From the NCBI GenBank assembly GCA_041744575.1, contig JBGTKP010000049.1, positions 144,880-208,879 on the forward strand: DNA of 64,000 nucleotides, written 5' to 3'. Shown here piece after piece: positions 9,137 to 19,300 of the stretch (positions within the stretch are counted from its first letter, which is position 1; every line of letters begins with the position of its first letter). Made by a program: the position numbers and the translations under genes. This stretch comes from JTS-RE37 sp041744575. GTDB taxonomy: Bacteria > Bacteroidota > Bacteroidia > Flavobacteriales > Flavobacteriaceae. The notes under the pieces were generated by a model. It ran no database searches and had not been told where the DNA came from. It saw nothing but the letters and a program-made list of their open reading frames with translations.

Positions 9137-10135
9137 ATGCAAAAAAAACTGTTGATTTTAATCTCATTCCTGGCGGTCTGGAATGCATCCAGAGGGCAGG
9201 AGGGAATTCCTATTTACTTTGACTACCTGGCGGACAACTATTACCTGGTATATCCTTCCATGGCAGGAATAGGAGAAGGAGGGAAAGTGCGGTTAACGGC
9301 AAGAAAGCAGTGGTTTAATGTGGATGAAGCGCCAAGTTTACAAACTGTAAACGCGCATTTCCGGGTTCCGGAGTCGAATAGTGGATTGGGGGTCATTATT
9401 TTTAATGATGCCAACGGCTATCATTCTCAGACCGGAGGCAAAGTAACCTATGCCCATCATCTCAGACTCGGAGAAGATATCCGGCTGCTCAACCAACTGT
9501 CTTTTGGGCTGAGCGCAGGCTTTTTACAAAGTAGTCTGGACGAAACTGAATTCGTATCGGTCATTCCTGACCCTATTATCACCGGAACTAAAAATAGTGT
9601 CGGGTATTTTAATGTGGATTTCGGAATGTCTTACAGCCTGATGGAATTTTACGCCCATGCGGCCATAATAAATGCCCTTGGAAGCGGGAGAGACCTGTAT
9701 ACGGCTATCGAGTTTGACAACCTGCGCAGATATCTTATTTCCGCGGGATATATCTTTGGCCGCAGTGAATGGCGGGTGGAACCCTCTGTTTTAATGCAGC
9801 TGACAGAATTTACCAAAGAAAAAACGGCAGATATCAATGCCAAAGTCTATAAGGATGTAAGCTTTGGTACTGTCTGGGGCGGACTTTCCTACCGGAGAAG
9901 TTTTGACGGGGCCCAGTTTCAGACAAATGGCAGTTTCGGCGAACAGCGTTTGCAGCTTTTTACTCCTATTATCGGCGTGAATATCAACAGGTTCCTCATC
10001 TCCTATAATTATTCCTACCAGTCCGGCGACATCCGACTTGACAATGGGGGGTTTCACCAGATCACCCTTGGTCTTGATTTCGGACCGGAGAGAGAGAACA
10101 GGTATGACTGTTTCTGCCCGGCAGCCAATTATTGA
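9137..10135 (+). CDS. PorP/SprF family type IX secretion membrane protein
   Basis: 332-residue outer membrane protein of the PorP/SprF family with signal peptide (MQKKLLILISFLAVWNASRG). Mature sequence shows the family layout: an N-terminal stretch around YYLVYPSMAGIGEGGKVRLTAR, a long alternating beta pattern and a terminal strand region (FHQITLGLDFG). PorP/SprF proteins help type IX secreted proteins with CHU_C tails reach the surface, usually encoded beside their partner. Here no adhesin gene is adjacent: the Nfu gene is divergent upstream and a vWA gene is convergent downstream. The start at 9137 is fixed by the signal peptide and by the promoter at 9074-9103. Confidence 0.85.
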   Translation: MQKKLLILISFLAVWNASRGQEGIPIYFDYLADNYYLVYPSMAGIGEGGKVRLTARKQWFNVDEAPSLQTVNAHFRVPESNSGLGVIIFNDANGYHSQTGGKVTYAHHLRLGEDIRLLNQLSFGLSAGFLQSSLDETEFVSVIPDPIITGTKNSVGYFNVDFGMSYSLMEFYAHAAIINALGSGRDLYTAIEFDNLRRYLISAGYIFGRSEWRVEPSVLMQLTEFTKEKTADINAKVYKDVSFGTVWGGLSYRRSFDGAQFQTNGSFGEQRLQLFTPIIGVNINRFLISYNYSYQSGDIRLDNGGFHQITLGLDFGPERENRYDCFCPAANY

Positions 10136-10210
10136 TCTTCATCATCTCCGCCGCATACCGATTTCGTCTCATGCAACCTTAACATGCCTGCTGACCGCCA
10201 GGTGATGCAG

Positions 10211-11386
10211 CTATTCCCAGCTATATTGCTTCTTGGCAGCCTGTTTCTTTATAGCTTCAAGAAGCGCATTTTCGAGCTCTCCGGACGCACTCGGAGTCGT
10301 ATTGGCAATGTATTCCTCCCGCATTGCATTCGTCTCAAGGATTTCCTGTTGAACGTTGCCCCGTTCCTTCTTTTTCTGATCTATATACTTCATGACCTCT
10401 TCATTGGATTTGGCGCGAAGTTCATTCGGCATTTGTTCCCGCGGCATCGTCGAAATATCGAATCCGGCCTCGGAAGACGCGTCCAAAAGATCCCATGAGG
10501 CATTGCGGTACAAGCGTGAACTTTTGCTGACCGCACGTTTGATTGCCACTCCCTCCTCCAATTCCATGGCATTGGCGTCCTGTTCCGATTGTATGTCGGC
10601 TTTGGCCTCACCGAGGTAGCCATAAGGAATATAAGTGGCATTTAATTTTTTGTTCAATGCGATGATAATATGGTCATAGGGGGTCTCTATCTGCACCAAT
10701 GCCCGGTTATGATCAATGGCCACATATTCCCCACCTGTCAGTACAGCCCCGTTTTTCCAATCCGTCGCAATGCCTTCTTCATAATTCCCGCAAAAGATGG
10801 TGTTTACAACAATGTCCTTCTCGGCAGCTTGTTTCACCGCGTCTCTGTAGTTGAGCTTCCCCTGAGTAAAGGGCTCATTGCCGGCAATAAAAATTAGTCT
10901 GAGATGGTCCGGATTTTTACCCCAATCCAACTGGGTCAGGGATGTTTGAATCACTTCGCCGCAAAATTCTTCTCCACCGTTTGTGCTGAGAGAAAACAAT
11001 TTCTGAGATATTTCGTCAAGGTCATTGCTGAAACCCATTACTTGTTGGATATATCCTTCACGGGAGGCCAATCCGTCATTTCCGTACTGGTATAGTGCAA
11101 TCTGCAGTTCCGGCCGCTGTGAATTCCCGCATCGGGCATGGCTGAATTTGTTGACAACGTCCCACAACTGCGCCTTTGCCTGATTGATCAACCCGTCCAT
11201 GCTGTTACTTGTGTCCAGCAACAGTGCAATCTTCACAATATTTCCCGCTGTCTTTGCTGGGGGCGTACCTTGCGGGAGATCGTCTGTTTTAGGTGACCCT
11301 GGTTGGTAGGTAACATCTGCGGCCGAAACCATTGCCATAAGCAGGACCATCATCCCTGTTCCGAAAATTCTTTTTACATTTTTCAT
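10211..11386 (-). CDS. von Willebrand factor A domain-containing exported protein
   Basis: 391 residues with signal peptide (MKNVKRIFGTGMMVLLMAMVSA). The vWA domain begins near residue 50 with the MIDAS metal site DTSNSMDG (DxSxS), followed by the expected conserved Thr region (FSLSTNGGEEFCGE) and an Asp/Asn-containing loop (LIFIAGNEPFTQG). Two cysteines close to the MIDAS region (HARCGNS and EEFCGE) could form a disulfide. The last 150 residues are charged and helical (KKKERGNVQQEILETNA), probably a coiled coil. The family binds protein partners through a divalent metal; the partner is unknown. Convergent with the PorP-like gene. Confidence 0.85.
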   Translation of the reverse strand: MKNVKRIFGTGMMVLLMAMVSAADVTYQPGSPKTDDLPQGTPPAKTAGNIVKIALLLDTSNSMDGLINQAKAQLWDVVNKFSHARCGNSQRPELQIALYQYGNDGLASREGYIQQVMGFSNDLDEISQKLFSLSTNGGEEFCGEVIQTSLTQLDWGKNPDHLRLIFIAGNEPFTQGKLNYRDAVKQAAEKDIVVNTIFCGNYEEGIATDWKNGAVLTGGEYVAIDHNRALVQIETPYDHIIIALNKKLNATYIPYGYLGEAKADIQSEQDANAMELEEGVAIKRAVSKSSRLYRNASWDLLDASSEAGFDISTMPREQMPNELRAKSNEEVMKYIDQKKKERGNVQQEILETNAMREEYIANTTPSASGELENALLEAIKKQAAKKQYSWE

Positions 11387-11638
11387 TTTGTTATTTTTAA
11401 GTTAATCCCCGTAGACCGGGAAAGATTTCCATATCCCCTATGATCCTGGAAAGGATAAATCTAGGCAGGAACTTTTTTCAAAAAAAGGGACAATGAGGGA
11501 ACGGATCACTTGGCTGAGGGAAGCATATTCCTGGGTCAGTGAACTACAATAATCACACATATTTATCGGCATATCAGGGTTTTCTTGATTTTCTATAACC
11601 ACTGAAATCGACTAAGTTTACCTTCTCTATTCATCGGT

Positions 11639-13840
11639 ATGCGAACCTTGTGGATCTTAATGTATGTCTCTTTGCACATGGCGGTATCCATGCAGGCACA
11701 GACCCCACAAACCGATACTGGACCCAGGGTAAGGGGAACCGTGGCAGGGATGAGACAGAATAAACCTATGTCGGGAATTGCCGTTAGCACCTCCGGAGGA
11801 AATTATACGATCACGAATGCACTCGGGGAATTTACAATTCCTGCAGGCCCTGGAGATATACTCATCTTCGAAAGCCCGGATATTGAAACATTAACGTATC
11901 AGGTCACCGGTACTCAGGAAGTACATGTCCGTGTAACTGAAACCATCGGGGAAAGTACCGTGAGGAACCAGAATATCTCCGGAGTAGAGATGACCTTTCA
12001 TAAAAATCAACTGGATTCTGCGCGGGCTTACATGAAGCGGGATATAGGGAAAAGCATTGAATTCGTGGCGCAATCCATCAACCATTTAGGAAGAAATGGA
12101 AACAAGGCTGCACTTGCTGAATCCCTCTCACTATTGGGCGAAATCTATCATTTTCACAAGCAATACGATTTGGCCATCACCAGTTTTCAGGATGCGCAGA
12201 AAGCACATACAACTCATAAAACTGCACTCTTGCTTGGAAAAACCTATATTCTTAATGGGAATTTTACAGAAGCTGAAAAAATCCTGGAGCCTTTATTGGC
12301 CTCGAATAGGAAGATCCCCTACCAGGAAATAGAAGTCTACGAAAGCCTTGGCGATGCCAACAAGGGTCTTGGGAAGTTGGACAAGGCAGTGAAATACTAT
12401 GAGGACGGCCTTGCCATCGCCGTGAAACACAGGATCACACCAAAACTTCCGGACCTTAATTCCAAAATTGCTGATGCCTATGCAGGCGGGAACCGGCTGC
12501 AGGAAGCGAGTTCCTTCTACAAAAATTCTTTAGAACAGGCCAGCGAGGAAGCGCCGGCGAGGGCGGTTCAGGAAAAAGAAAAGGTAGCGGATTTCTTTAA
12601 TAGCACCAACCGCTATGACGATGAAATCGCACTCAGAAAAAAGAGTCTCCAGACCCTTAAGGCATTATCTGATAAAAAGTCTGGGTTGCAAGGTACTTCC
12701 ACAGAAACGGATTCAATCACCTCACAACAGATTAATTATAAAATAGCAAATGCCTATATCTCTCAGGACAAATACCAGGAGGCCATCCCGTATCTGACAC
12801 AAAGTATAAGTGAAGCAGGTAGGAGGAATGATTTAATTGTAGGCAAGGACGCGACAAGAAAATTATCGGAGGTATATAAACAGCAGGGCGATTTCACAAA
12901 GGCCTTCGAAACTTACCAGCAATATGTTGCCCTGGTCGATACCCTTTATCTTCGCAAGGAACAGGAAATTTCCCGTTCGGCCAGGCTGAACAGGGAAATA
13001 GCGGCCAAACAGAGCCGTATTTCAGGTCTGGAACAGCAACGTGAACTTTCCCAGAGCAAATATGACCTGGCACTGACCGAGCAGCGGCTTGTTCAGGAAT
13101 CAAATAAAAGGCAACAGTGGCTCATATATTCACTAATGGCAGGGATCCTGCTGACCGGAATTGGCGCCTTCTTTTTTTACCGCAGCAACCAACAGCAAAA
13201 ATTAGCCAATAATCTGCTGGCGTTAAAATCCCTTCGTTCTCAGATGAATCCGCATTTCATTTTCAACGCCCTTAATTCGGTGAACAATTACATCGCCCGG
13301 AATGATGAAAGAAGTGCCAATCGCTACCTTAGTGAATTCTCAACGCTCATGCGTGCCGTACTCGAAAATTCGGAGGAAGATTTTATTCCGCTCTCGAGGG
13401 AGCTGGAACTGGTGCAGCTTTATACCAGACTGGAACATATACGGTTTCCTGAAAAATTTGATTACGAAGTGGATATTGATGAACGCATTGATGCAGACGG
13501 TTTTCATATACCCCCCATGCTCCTGCAGCCTTATATTGAGAATGCCATCTGGCATGGACTGCGTTACAGCGAAAAGAAAGGACTACTTAGGATACTGATA
13601 CGGCAGGTAAACAGCGAGGTAATAGAAATAAGAATAACGGATGACGGTATCGGTCGAAAAAAATCCGGGGAAATAAAAACTGTTCATCAGAAGAGACAGA
13701 CTTCCAGGGGGATGGGTAATATCAGTAAACGAATTAAAATTCTGAACGAGATGTACAAGGATCGGGTAGAGGTTGATGTAACGGATCTTTTCCCGGATCA
13801 AAGTGGGACGGAGGTACTATTAAAATTAAAGAGAAACTGA
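11639..13840 (+). CDS. Sensor histidine kinase with TPR repeats (LytS/YehU type)
   Basis: 733 residues. Signal peptide (residues 1-21), a carboxypeptidase-regulatory-like beta domain (about 28-105, GTVAGMRQNKPMSGIAVS), a long array of tetratricopeptide repeats (about 115-450), one membrane helix (about 495-515, LIYSLMAGILLTGIGAFFFY) and a His_kinase domain with the motif MNPHFIFNALNS (phosphoacceptor His539), then a HATPase domain (LLQPYIENAIWHGL N-box and DDGIGRKKSG G-box). So TPR and regulatory-like domains are extracytoplasmic and the kinase cytoplasmic. The stop overlaps the regulator's start (ATGA at 13837-13840 region), giving translational coupling to the LytTR regulator. Stimulus unknown. 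A weak TAAGTTTA element lies upstream near 11611. Confidence 0.93.
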   Translation: MRTLWILMYVSLHMAVSMQAQTPQTDTGPRVRGTVAGMRQNKPMSGIAVSTSGGNYTITNALGEFTIPAGPGDILIFESPDIETLTYQVTGTQEVHVRVTETIGESTVRNQNISGVEMTFHKNQLDSARAYMKRDIGKSIEFVAQSINHLGRNGNKAALAESLSLLGEIYHFHKQYDLAITSFQDAQKAHTTHKTALLLGKTYILNGNFTEAEKILEPLLASNRKIPYQEIEVYESLGDANKGLGKLDKAVKYYEDGLAIAVKHRITPKLPDLNSKIADAYAGGNRLQEASSFYKNSLEQASEEAPARAVQEKEKVADFFNSTNRYDDEIALRKKSLQTLKALSDKKSGLQGTSTETDSITSQQINYKIANAYISQDKYQEAIPYLTQSISEAGRRNDLIVGKDATRKLSEVYKQQGDFTKAFETYQQYVALVDTLYLRKEQEISRSARLNREIAAKQSRISGLEQQRELSQSKYDLALTEQRLVQESNKRQQWLIYSLMAGILLTGIGAFFFYRSNQQQKLANNLLALKSLRSQMNPHFIFNALNSVNNYIARNDERSANRYLSEFSTLMRAVLENSEEDFIPLSRELELVQLYTRLEHIRFPEKFDYEVDIDERIDADGFHIPPMLLQPYIENAIWHGLRYSEKKGLLRILIRQVNSEVIEIRITDDGIGRKKSGEIKTVHQKRQTSRGMGNISKRIKILNEMYKDRVEVDVTDLFPDQSGTEVLLKLKRN

Positions 13841-14571
13841 TGAAATTAACGGCCATCCTCATAGAAGATGAGGATAACAGCAGGGAAATTCTTAAAATCT
13901 ATCTTGCTAAATATTGTACCGGGGTAGAGGTTACGGGCGAGGCATCCAACATCGCTGACGGACTGGAACTGATCAGAACCTCTGAGCCTGATATGATTTT
14001 CCTGGATGTCGAAATGCCTTTTGGCAATGCCTTTGACCTCCTGGAAAAAATTCCTGAGCGTACTTTTGAGACCATTTTTGTAACTGCATACGATCATTAC
14101 GCCATGGATGCCCTTAATTCCCATGCCGCCTACTATTTGCTGAAACCTTTGAATATCGATGAGTTGGTAAAGGCCGTGGCTTATGTCAGGGACATCAGGG
14201 AAAAAGAGCAGGCTCTGGAAGGAAGGGTGCTGGTTCCAAACCTTCCGGGAATCGAAGGCAAGATTACCCTTCCGGAACAGGACGGTTTTCGGGTGCTCAA
14301 TGTTTGTGAGATCCTCTATTGCAAAGCGGACGATAATTATACCGAAATATTCCTGGGCGGCGGGAAGATCCTGGCCAGCAAGACCTTGAAATATTTCGAA
14401 GAAGCCTTGGCCGCCTTTCCATTTGCGAGAATTCACAAATCCTATCTGGTGAATGTAAATGAAGTAGTGCGGTATCGGAAAGGCAAAGGCGGGAGCGTAG
14501 TGATCTCCAATGGAAAAGAACTGGTGGTGTCGGCCTCAGGGAAACGGCAGCTCCTGCGGTTTTACAGCTAA
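13840..14571 (+). CDS. LytTR family response regulator
   Basis: 243-residue DNA-binding response regulator, cognate partner of the overlapping kinase gene. REC domain (residues 1-120) has the acidic pair EDED near residue 9-12, phosphoacceptor Asp56 in FLDVEMP, Thr in VTAYDH and Lys in YYLLKPLN. The LytTR domain (about 140-240) begins KITLPEQDGFRVLNVCEI and includes the typical FARIHKSYLVNVNEV pattern that precedes the DNA-contacting strands. The start ATG overlaps the kinase stop by one base. LytTR proteins bind pairs of short direct repeats; the targets are not evident here. Confidence 0.95.
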   Translation: MKLTAILIEDEDNSREILKIYLAKYCTGVEVTGEASNIADGLELIRTSEPDMIFLDVEMPFGNAFDLLEKIPERTFETIFVTAYDHYAMDALNSHAAYYLLKPLNIDELVKAVAYVRDIREKEQALEGRVLVPNLPGIEGKITLPEQDGFRVLNVCEILYCKADDNYTEIFLGGGKILASKTLKYFEEALAAFPFARIHKSYLVNVNEVVRYRKGKGGSVVISNGKELVVSASGKRQLLRFYS

Positions 14572-14646
14572 AGTGATGGGAGGCGGGCGACAAAAGTTGC
14601 CACAGTCCGCAACAGGAGCAGGAACGTACAATTAAATAACAGCTAT

Positions 14647-15162
14647 ATGATCAAAAGTGTGAACGGGCACAGCCCCATATTTGGAAAGGATTGCTACATC
14701 GCGGAAAATGCAACTGTCGTCGGGGAGGTCATTATGGGAGATCACTGCAGTGTGTGGTTCAATGCAGTTGTGAGGGGGGATGTTCATTTTATAAGAATGG
14801 GCAACAAGGTAAATGTGCAGGATGGAGCGGTTATCCATGGCACTTATCAGAAATCCCCTACTAATATCGGAAATAACGTTTCGATCGGCCATAATGCCAT
14901 TGTCCACGGGTGTACCATCCATGACAATGTGCTGGTAGGGATGGGCAGTATCATTATGGACCAGTGCATTGTGGAAAGTCATTGTATTATTGCCGCCGGA
15001 GCGGTGGTAACCACCGGTAGCAGGCTTGTGGAAGGTTCCATATACGCCGGGGTGCCTGCCCGCAGGGTAAAGGATATCACAGAAGAATTGCGCAGTGGGG
15101 AGATTGAGCGGATTGCCAATAATTATGTCATGTATTCCGGCTGGTTCACGGAAGGAACCTGA
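14647..15162 (+). CDS. Gamma carbonic anhydrase family protein (left-handed beta helix)
   Basis: 171 residues of hexapeptide repeats ([LIV]-G-x(4)) making a trimeric left-handed beta helix, as in gamma carbonic anhydrases and PaaY/YrdA proteins. The three zinc-ligand histidines of the family are present: His64 (VIHG), His82 (SIGHNA) and His87 (VHGC). Also conserved are the Arg-Gly-Asp at VVRGDV and the terminal GVPARRV turn. It may hydrate CO2, but many YrdA-like members have no measured activity, so the reaction is inferred. Short 75-base spacing from the LytTR regulator suggests only loose linkage. Confidence 0.9.
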   Translation: MIKSVNGHSPIFGKDCYIAENATVVGEVIMGDHCSVWFNAVVRGDVHFIRMGNKVNVQDGAVIHGTYQKSPTNIGNNVSIGHNAIVHGCTIHDNVLVGMGSIIMDQCIVESHCIIAAGAVVTTGSRLVEGSIYAGVPARRVKDITEELRSGEIERIANNYVMYSGWFTEGT

Positions 15163-15281
15163 AACAGGACGGGCTGACAGGGGATGCCGACACACTTCAG
15201 GAGGCAAGGTAGCGGCCAGTGGCATGCCAAGCCCGGATTTGGTTTATTTGCCTATTTTTGCCGAACTAAATTTGAAGTGGT

Positions 15282-16166
15282 ATGAAAGCATTTATTTTTC
15301 CAGGTCAGGGAGCCCAGTTCAAAGGAATGGGCCTGGAACTCTATGAACAATTTCCAGAAGCGCAGGAATTATTTGAAAAGGCGAATGATGTGCTGAATTA
15401 TCACATTACCGACAGTATGTTTGAAGGCAGTCCGGAAAACCTGCAGGAAACCCGGGTAACCCAACCTGCCATTTTCCTGCATTCTGTGATCACGGGAAAG
15501 ATGCTTGGCGCCTCTTTCACACCGAATATGGTTGCCGGACATTCCCTGGGAGAATTTTCGGCCCTGGTAATGAACGGGGTATTGACTTTCGAGGACGGCT
15601 TGAAACTTGTCTACAAGAGGGCCCTGGCGATGCAGGCAGCCTGTGATTCCCGGCCGGGGACAATGGCCGCCGTACTCGGATTGGATGATGAGGCAGTGGA
15701 ACGGATCTGTGAGGAAACCGAAGGAGTGGTGGTTCCTGCAAATTATAACTGCCCGGGCCAACTCGTGATTTCCGGCGAAATAGATGCGGTCCATAAAGCC
15801 TGCGAGAAATTGAAAGAGGCCGGAGCTAGGCGGGCATTGGTACTTCCGGTAGGTGGTGCATTCCACTCTCCTCTAATGCAGCCCGCCAGGGATGAACTTG
15901 CTTCTGCCATTAAGGCAACCCCCTTTGCAGAACCCATCTGTCCCATTTATCAGAATGTTACAACGACAGCAGTCACTTCCTCGGCGGAGATTCGTGAAAA
16001 TCTCATCCTCCAACTCACCGCCCCGGTCAGATGGACGCAGAGCATCCGTCAGATGATCATTGACGGGGCCAGCCTGTTTTCAGAATTACCTCCCGGTAAA
16101 GTTCTCCAGGGTCTTGTTCGTAAAATTGACACGGACGTGGAAACTACCTCAGCCATTATTACGTAA
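15282..16166 (+). CDS. fabD: Malonyl-CoA-acyl carrier protein transacylase FabD
   Basis: 294-residue cytoplasmic enzyme that moves the malonyl group from CoA to ACP for fatty acid elongation. Seen: N-terminal FPGQGAQFKGMG, nucleophile Ser88 in AGHSLGEFSAL, the malonyl-carboxylate-binding Arg in the helix after it (VYKRALAMQ), and general-base His195 in GGAFHSPLM. Length is normal (about 290-310). It is not in a fab operon here; gamma carbonic anhydrase is upstream and an adhesin gene downstream. A TAAATTTG element (15267-15274) ends seven bases before the ATG and a TATTTTTG is at 15253-15260, so the mRNA has a very short or no leader. Confidence 0.96.
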   Translation: MKAFIFPGQGAQFKGMGLELYEQFPEAQELFEKANDVLNYHITDSMFEGSPENLQETRVTQPAIFLHSVITGKMLGASFTPNMVAGHSLGEFSALVMNGVLTFEDGLKLVYKRALAMQAACDSRPGTMAAVLGLDDEAVERICEETEGVVVPANYNCPGQLVISGEIDAVHKACEKLKEAGARRALVLPVGGAFHSPLMQPARDELASAIKATPFAEPICPIYQNVTTTAVTSSAEIRENLILQLTAPVRWTQSIRQMIIDGASLFSELPPGKVLQGLVRKIDTDVETTSAIIT

Positions 16167-16313
16167 ATGTAAAGTGGCATTTCATCTAATAAAGGGATAT
16201 TTAACCCGTATTATTGGGGTTATGGTCGAATTTTTAGTAATATTGGGACCCTTAATTAGCTGGCCTAAACACATGAAATGAATTGATTTTGAAGTTGATT
16301 CTAAAGGCAGTCT

Positions 16314-19300
16314 ATGAAAATGAAAACAAATTGCGGGGCTATCCGGAAACATAGCCCTTTTATTGTACGTGGTATACTTTTAGTGGCGTTTTTTTGCTGC
16401 TCGCTGAACCTCCAGGGACAAACGATCAGTATTGCCGTGCAGGACAATCCGTCCGAATCGGGCTCACAGGGCGGTAGTTTCAGGGTTTTCAGATCGCCCG
16501 GCCTTTTTCCAACCGCAACGATCACCTATACCGTATCAGGTTTAGCCACCCCAGATGGTGATTACGCAGCACTCAGCGGAACAGTCAATATAAGTATTTT
16601 TACTTCGGAAGCCTTTATCCCGATTTCAGGGATTATAGATGATAACTTTGTAGAAGGGTCTGAAGGCATTACCGTGACACTTGAATCGACAAATGATGGT
16701 GAAATCGGGCCACAAAATGTTGCAACCGCGCTCATTAGCGATAATGATACCGGGGTAATCTCCCTCAATCTTACAGAGCCTCCCTTTGACAGTGATGCTG
16801 ACGAGGTGGGTGCTGACCCCGGGTCTTACAGTATTGACCTCAGCAAACCAAATGGAACGAATTCGGTTGTGACTGTGTCCTATTCTCTTTCCGGAAGTGC
16901 AGGGAATCCCTCATCAGGACAGCCTGATTATACCCTTTCCGGGGCGGTTACCCTTAATTTTACGAATGACCAGGCCCAGGTAAACCGTGTCCTGGATATC
17001 ATTCCACTGGATGATACGCTCCTGGAAGATGATGAGACAGTGGTCCTTACCCTGACCGGTACGGATAATCCCTTGTTCACCATAGGCTCACCCAATCAGG
17101 CAACCATCACCATAGCAGCCAACGACTGTGCTGCCGGAACCACCGCGCCGGTCCTAAATGCCAATCCCAGCGCTCTCTGCGATGTTGCCAGCATTGCACT
17201 CAATTCCTATTTTACAGGATCCCCTCCGCCGGGAAGCGTGCTGAGGTGGAGTACCAACAGCAATCCCTCAAATACAGGCGACTGGGTCCCTGAGGCCAAT
17301 GGCAGCCTGGTTTCTGTCTCGGATACCTATTATGCGTTCTTCTATGACCCTGTCAGCTTCTGTACAAGTCCGCCGACGGCGGGAAGAGCCATCACATTCA
17401 GCACTTCTCCCTCTGCGGGTACCCCCACCAATGCCAATGCCTGTTCCGACAATGAGTTCGGAGAAACCAGGGTAGACCTGGACGATCTGCTCTCAGGTAC
17501 CGTGTCTGATGGGGAGTGGGAATTTACTTCTGGTCCCGATGATGATATTGACATAAGTGGTAATAACAATGTGGATTTTGAGGACGCTGACCTGGGCAAT
17601 TATGTTTTTACGTATACTACTGATACTGCCGTATCTCCGTGTACGAATAAATCATCAACAGTAACCATAACCGTGATTGATTGTGATCCATGCCTAGCAG
17701 GGAATATTGCACCCGTCAGAGACACCACAGTGCCAACTACCTTTTGTGATGGGGTCGGCCAGAGTCTTAACAATTATACCAACAGTACGGCTCCGGCCGG
17801 ATCGGTACTGACATGGAGTATTAATCCCAATCCGCTCACTGTCAGTGGGCATCGCAGCGCTGCCCAGGTTGCCAGTCCCACCCCGGGCACCTATTATGGA
17901 TTTTTCTATGATGCGGCGAACGCCTGTGCAAGTCCAACGCTTCAGATTACCCTGGCTGTCAACAATACGCCTATTATCAGCAATACCACCCCTGCCACGC
18001 GATGTGGCCCTGGACAAGTTACTTTATCTGCAGCGGGAACCATTCCGGGGGGCAGCGGCTCCCCAAATTTTAACTGGTTTGCCTCGCAGACGAGCACCCA
18101 GGTATTGTCAGGGCTGGCGAATTATTCCCCGACGATAGCTGCAACCACTACCTATTACGTCGTAGCCACTGCCAATGGCTGTACATCGCAAAGGGTGGCC
18201 GTAGCAGCAACTGTCGTGCCACAGCCATCGGCCGGAACCCCATCCAATGCTTCCTCCTGCAGCGTATCGGACAACGGCCCTACCACCGTTGATTTGGATA
18301 ACCTCCTGAACGGCGCGGGCACCGGGATCTGGACAATTACCGGGGATCCCTCCGGTAACCTGACGCTGAGTGCCGACAATGTGGTGAATTTTGTCGACAG
18401 GCCGGATGGCAATTATGAATTTACATTTACCACAACCGGAGCGCAGGCTCCATGTCTGAATGTTTCGTCTTCGGTGACCATTTCTGTGAACGACTGTGAT
18501 GTGGATACCGACGGAGACGGGCTCTTTGACGGAGATGAGGCCTCCCTTGGAACAGACCCGAATGACGTGGATTCTGATGATGACGGGATCAATGACGGGA
18601 CGGAAGTAGGACCTGATCCGGGCAATCCGCTGGATGAAGATAGTGACGGGATCATTGACGCCCTGGATTCTGATGATATAGATACGGACAATGACGGGGT
18701 GAATGATCAGCAGGATCCCGGGAATACCAACGCCTGTATCCCTGATAACGGGAACATGTTATGTGATTCGGATATGGACGGTATTACGGATGGGGAAGAG
18801 GTTGCCAATGGCACTGACCCTTTTGATCCCTGTGACCCCAATCTGACGCCGGACTGTCAACCCGAACCTATTGATCTGGAAGTAACAAAAGAAGTAGACA
18901 ATGAGAATGCGGTACTGGGAGATCAGGTGGTTTTTACAATAACGGTTACCAATACCTCAGACCGAAGGGTACTGAATGTGCTGATAGGAGAACTATTGGA
19001 AACCGGCTTCACCTATATTTCGGATGTCCCTTCAACAGGAACCTATGATCCGGTGGTCGGGGAATGGATAGTTGGAGAATTGATGCCGGAACAATCCGTA
19101 ACCCTTGATATTACAGCGGAAGTGGTGGAAGGAGGTACCTACAGCAATACCGCTGAGTTACTGGATTCCTTTCCTGACGATGATAATCCGGGCAATAACA
19201 GTGCCACGGTAACTTTGAATATAGATCTTCCGGAAGGTGTTGATCTTGTGATAGAAAAGACGGCACTGAGCACCAGGCCTTTGGTTGGGGACCAGGTGGT

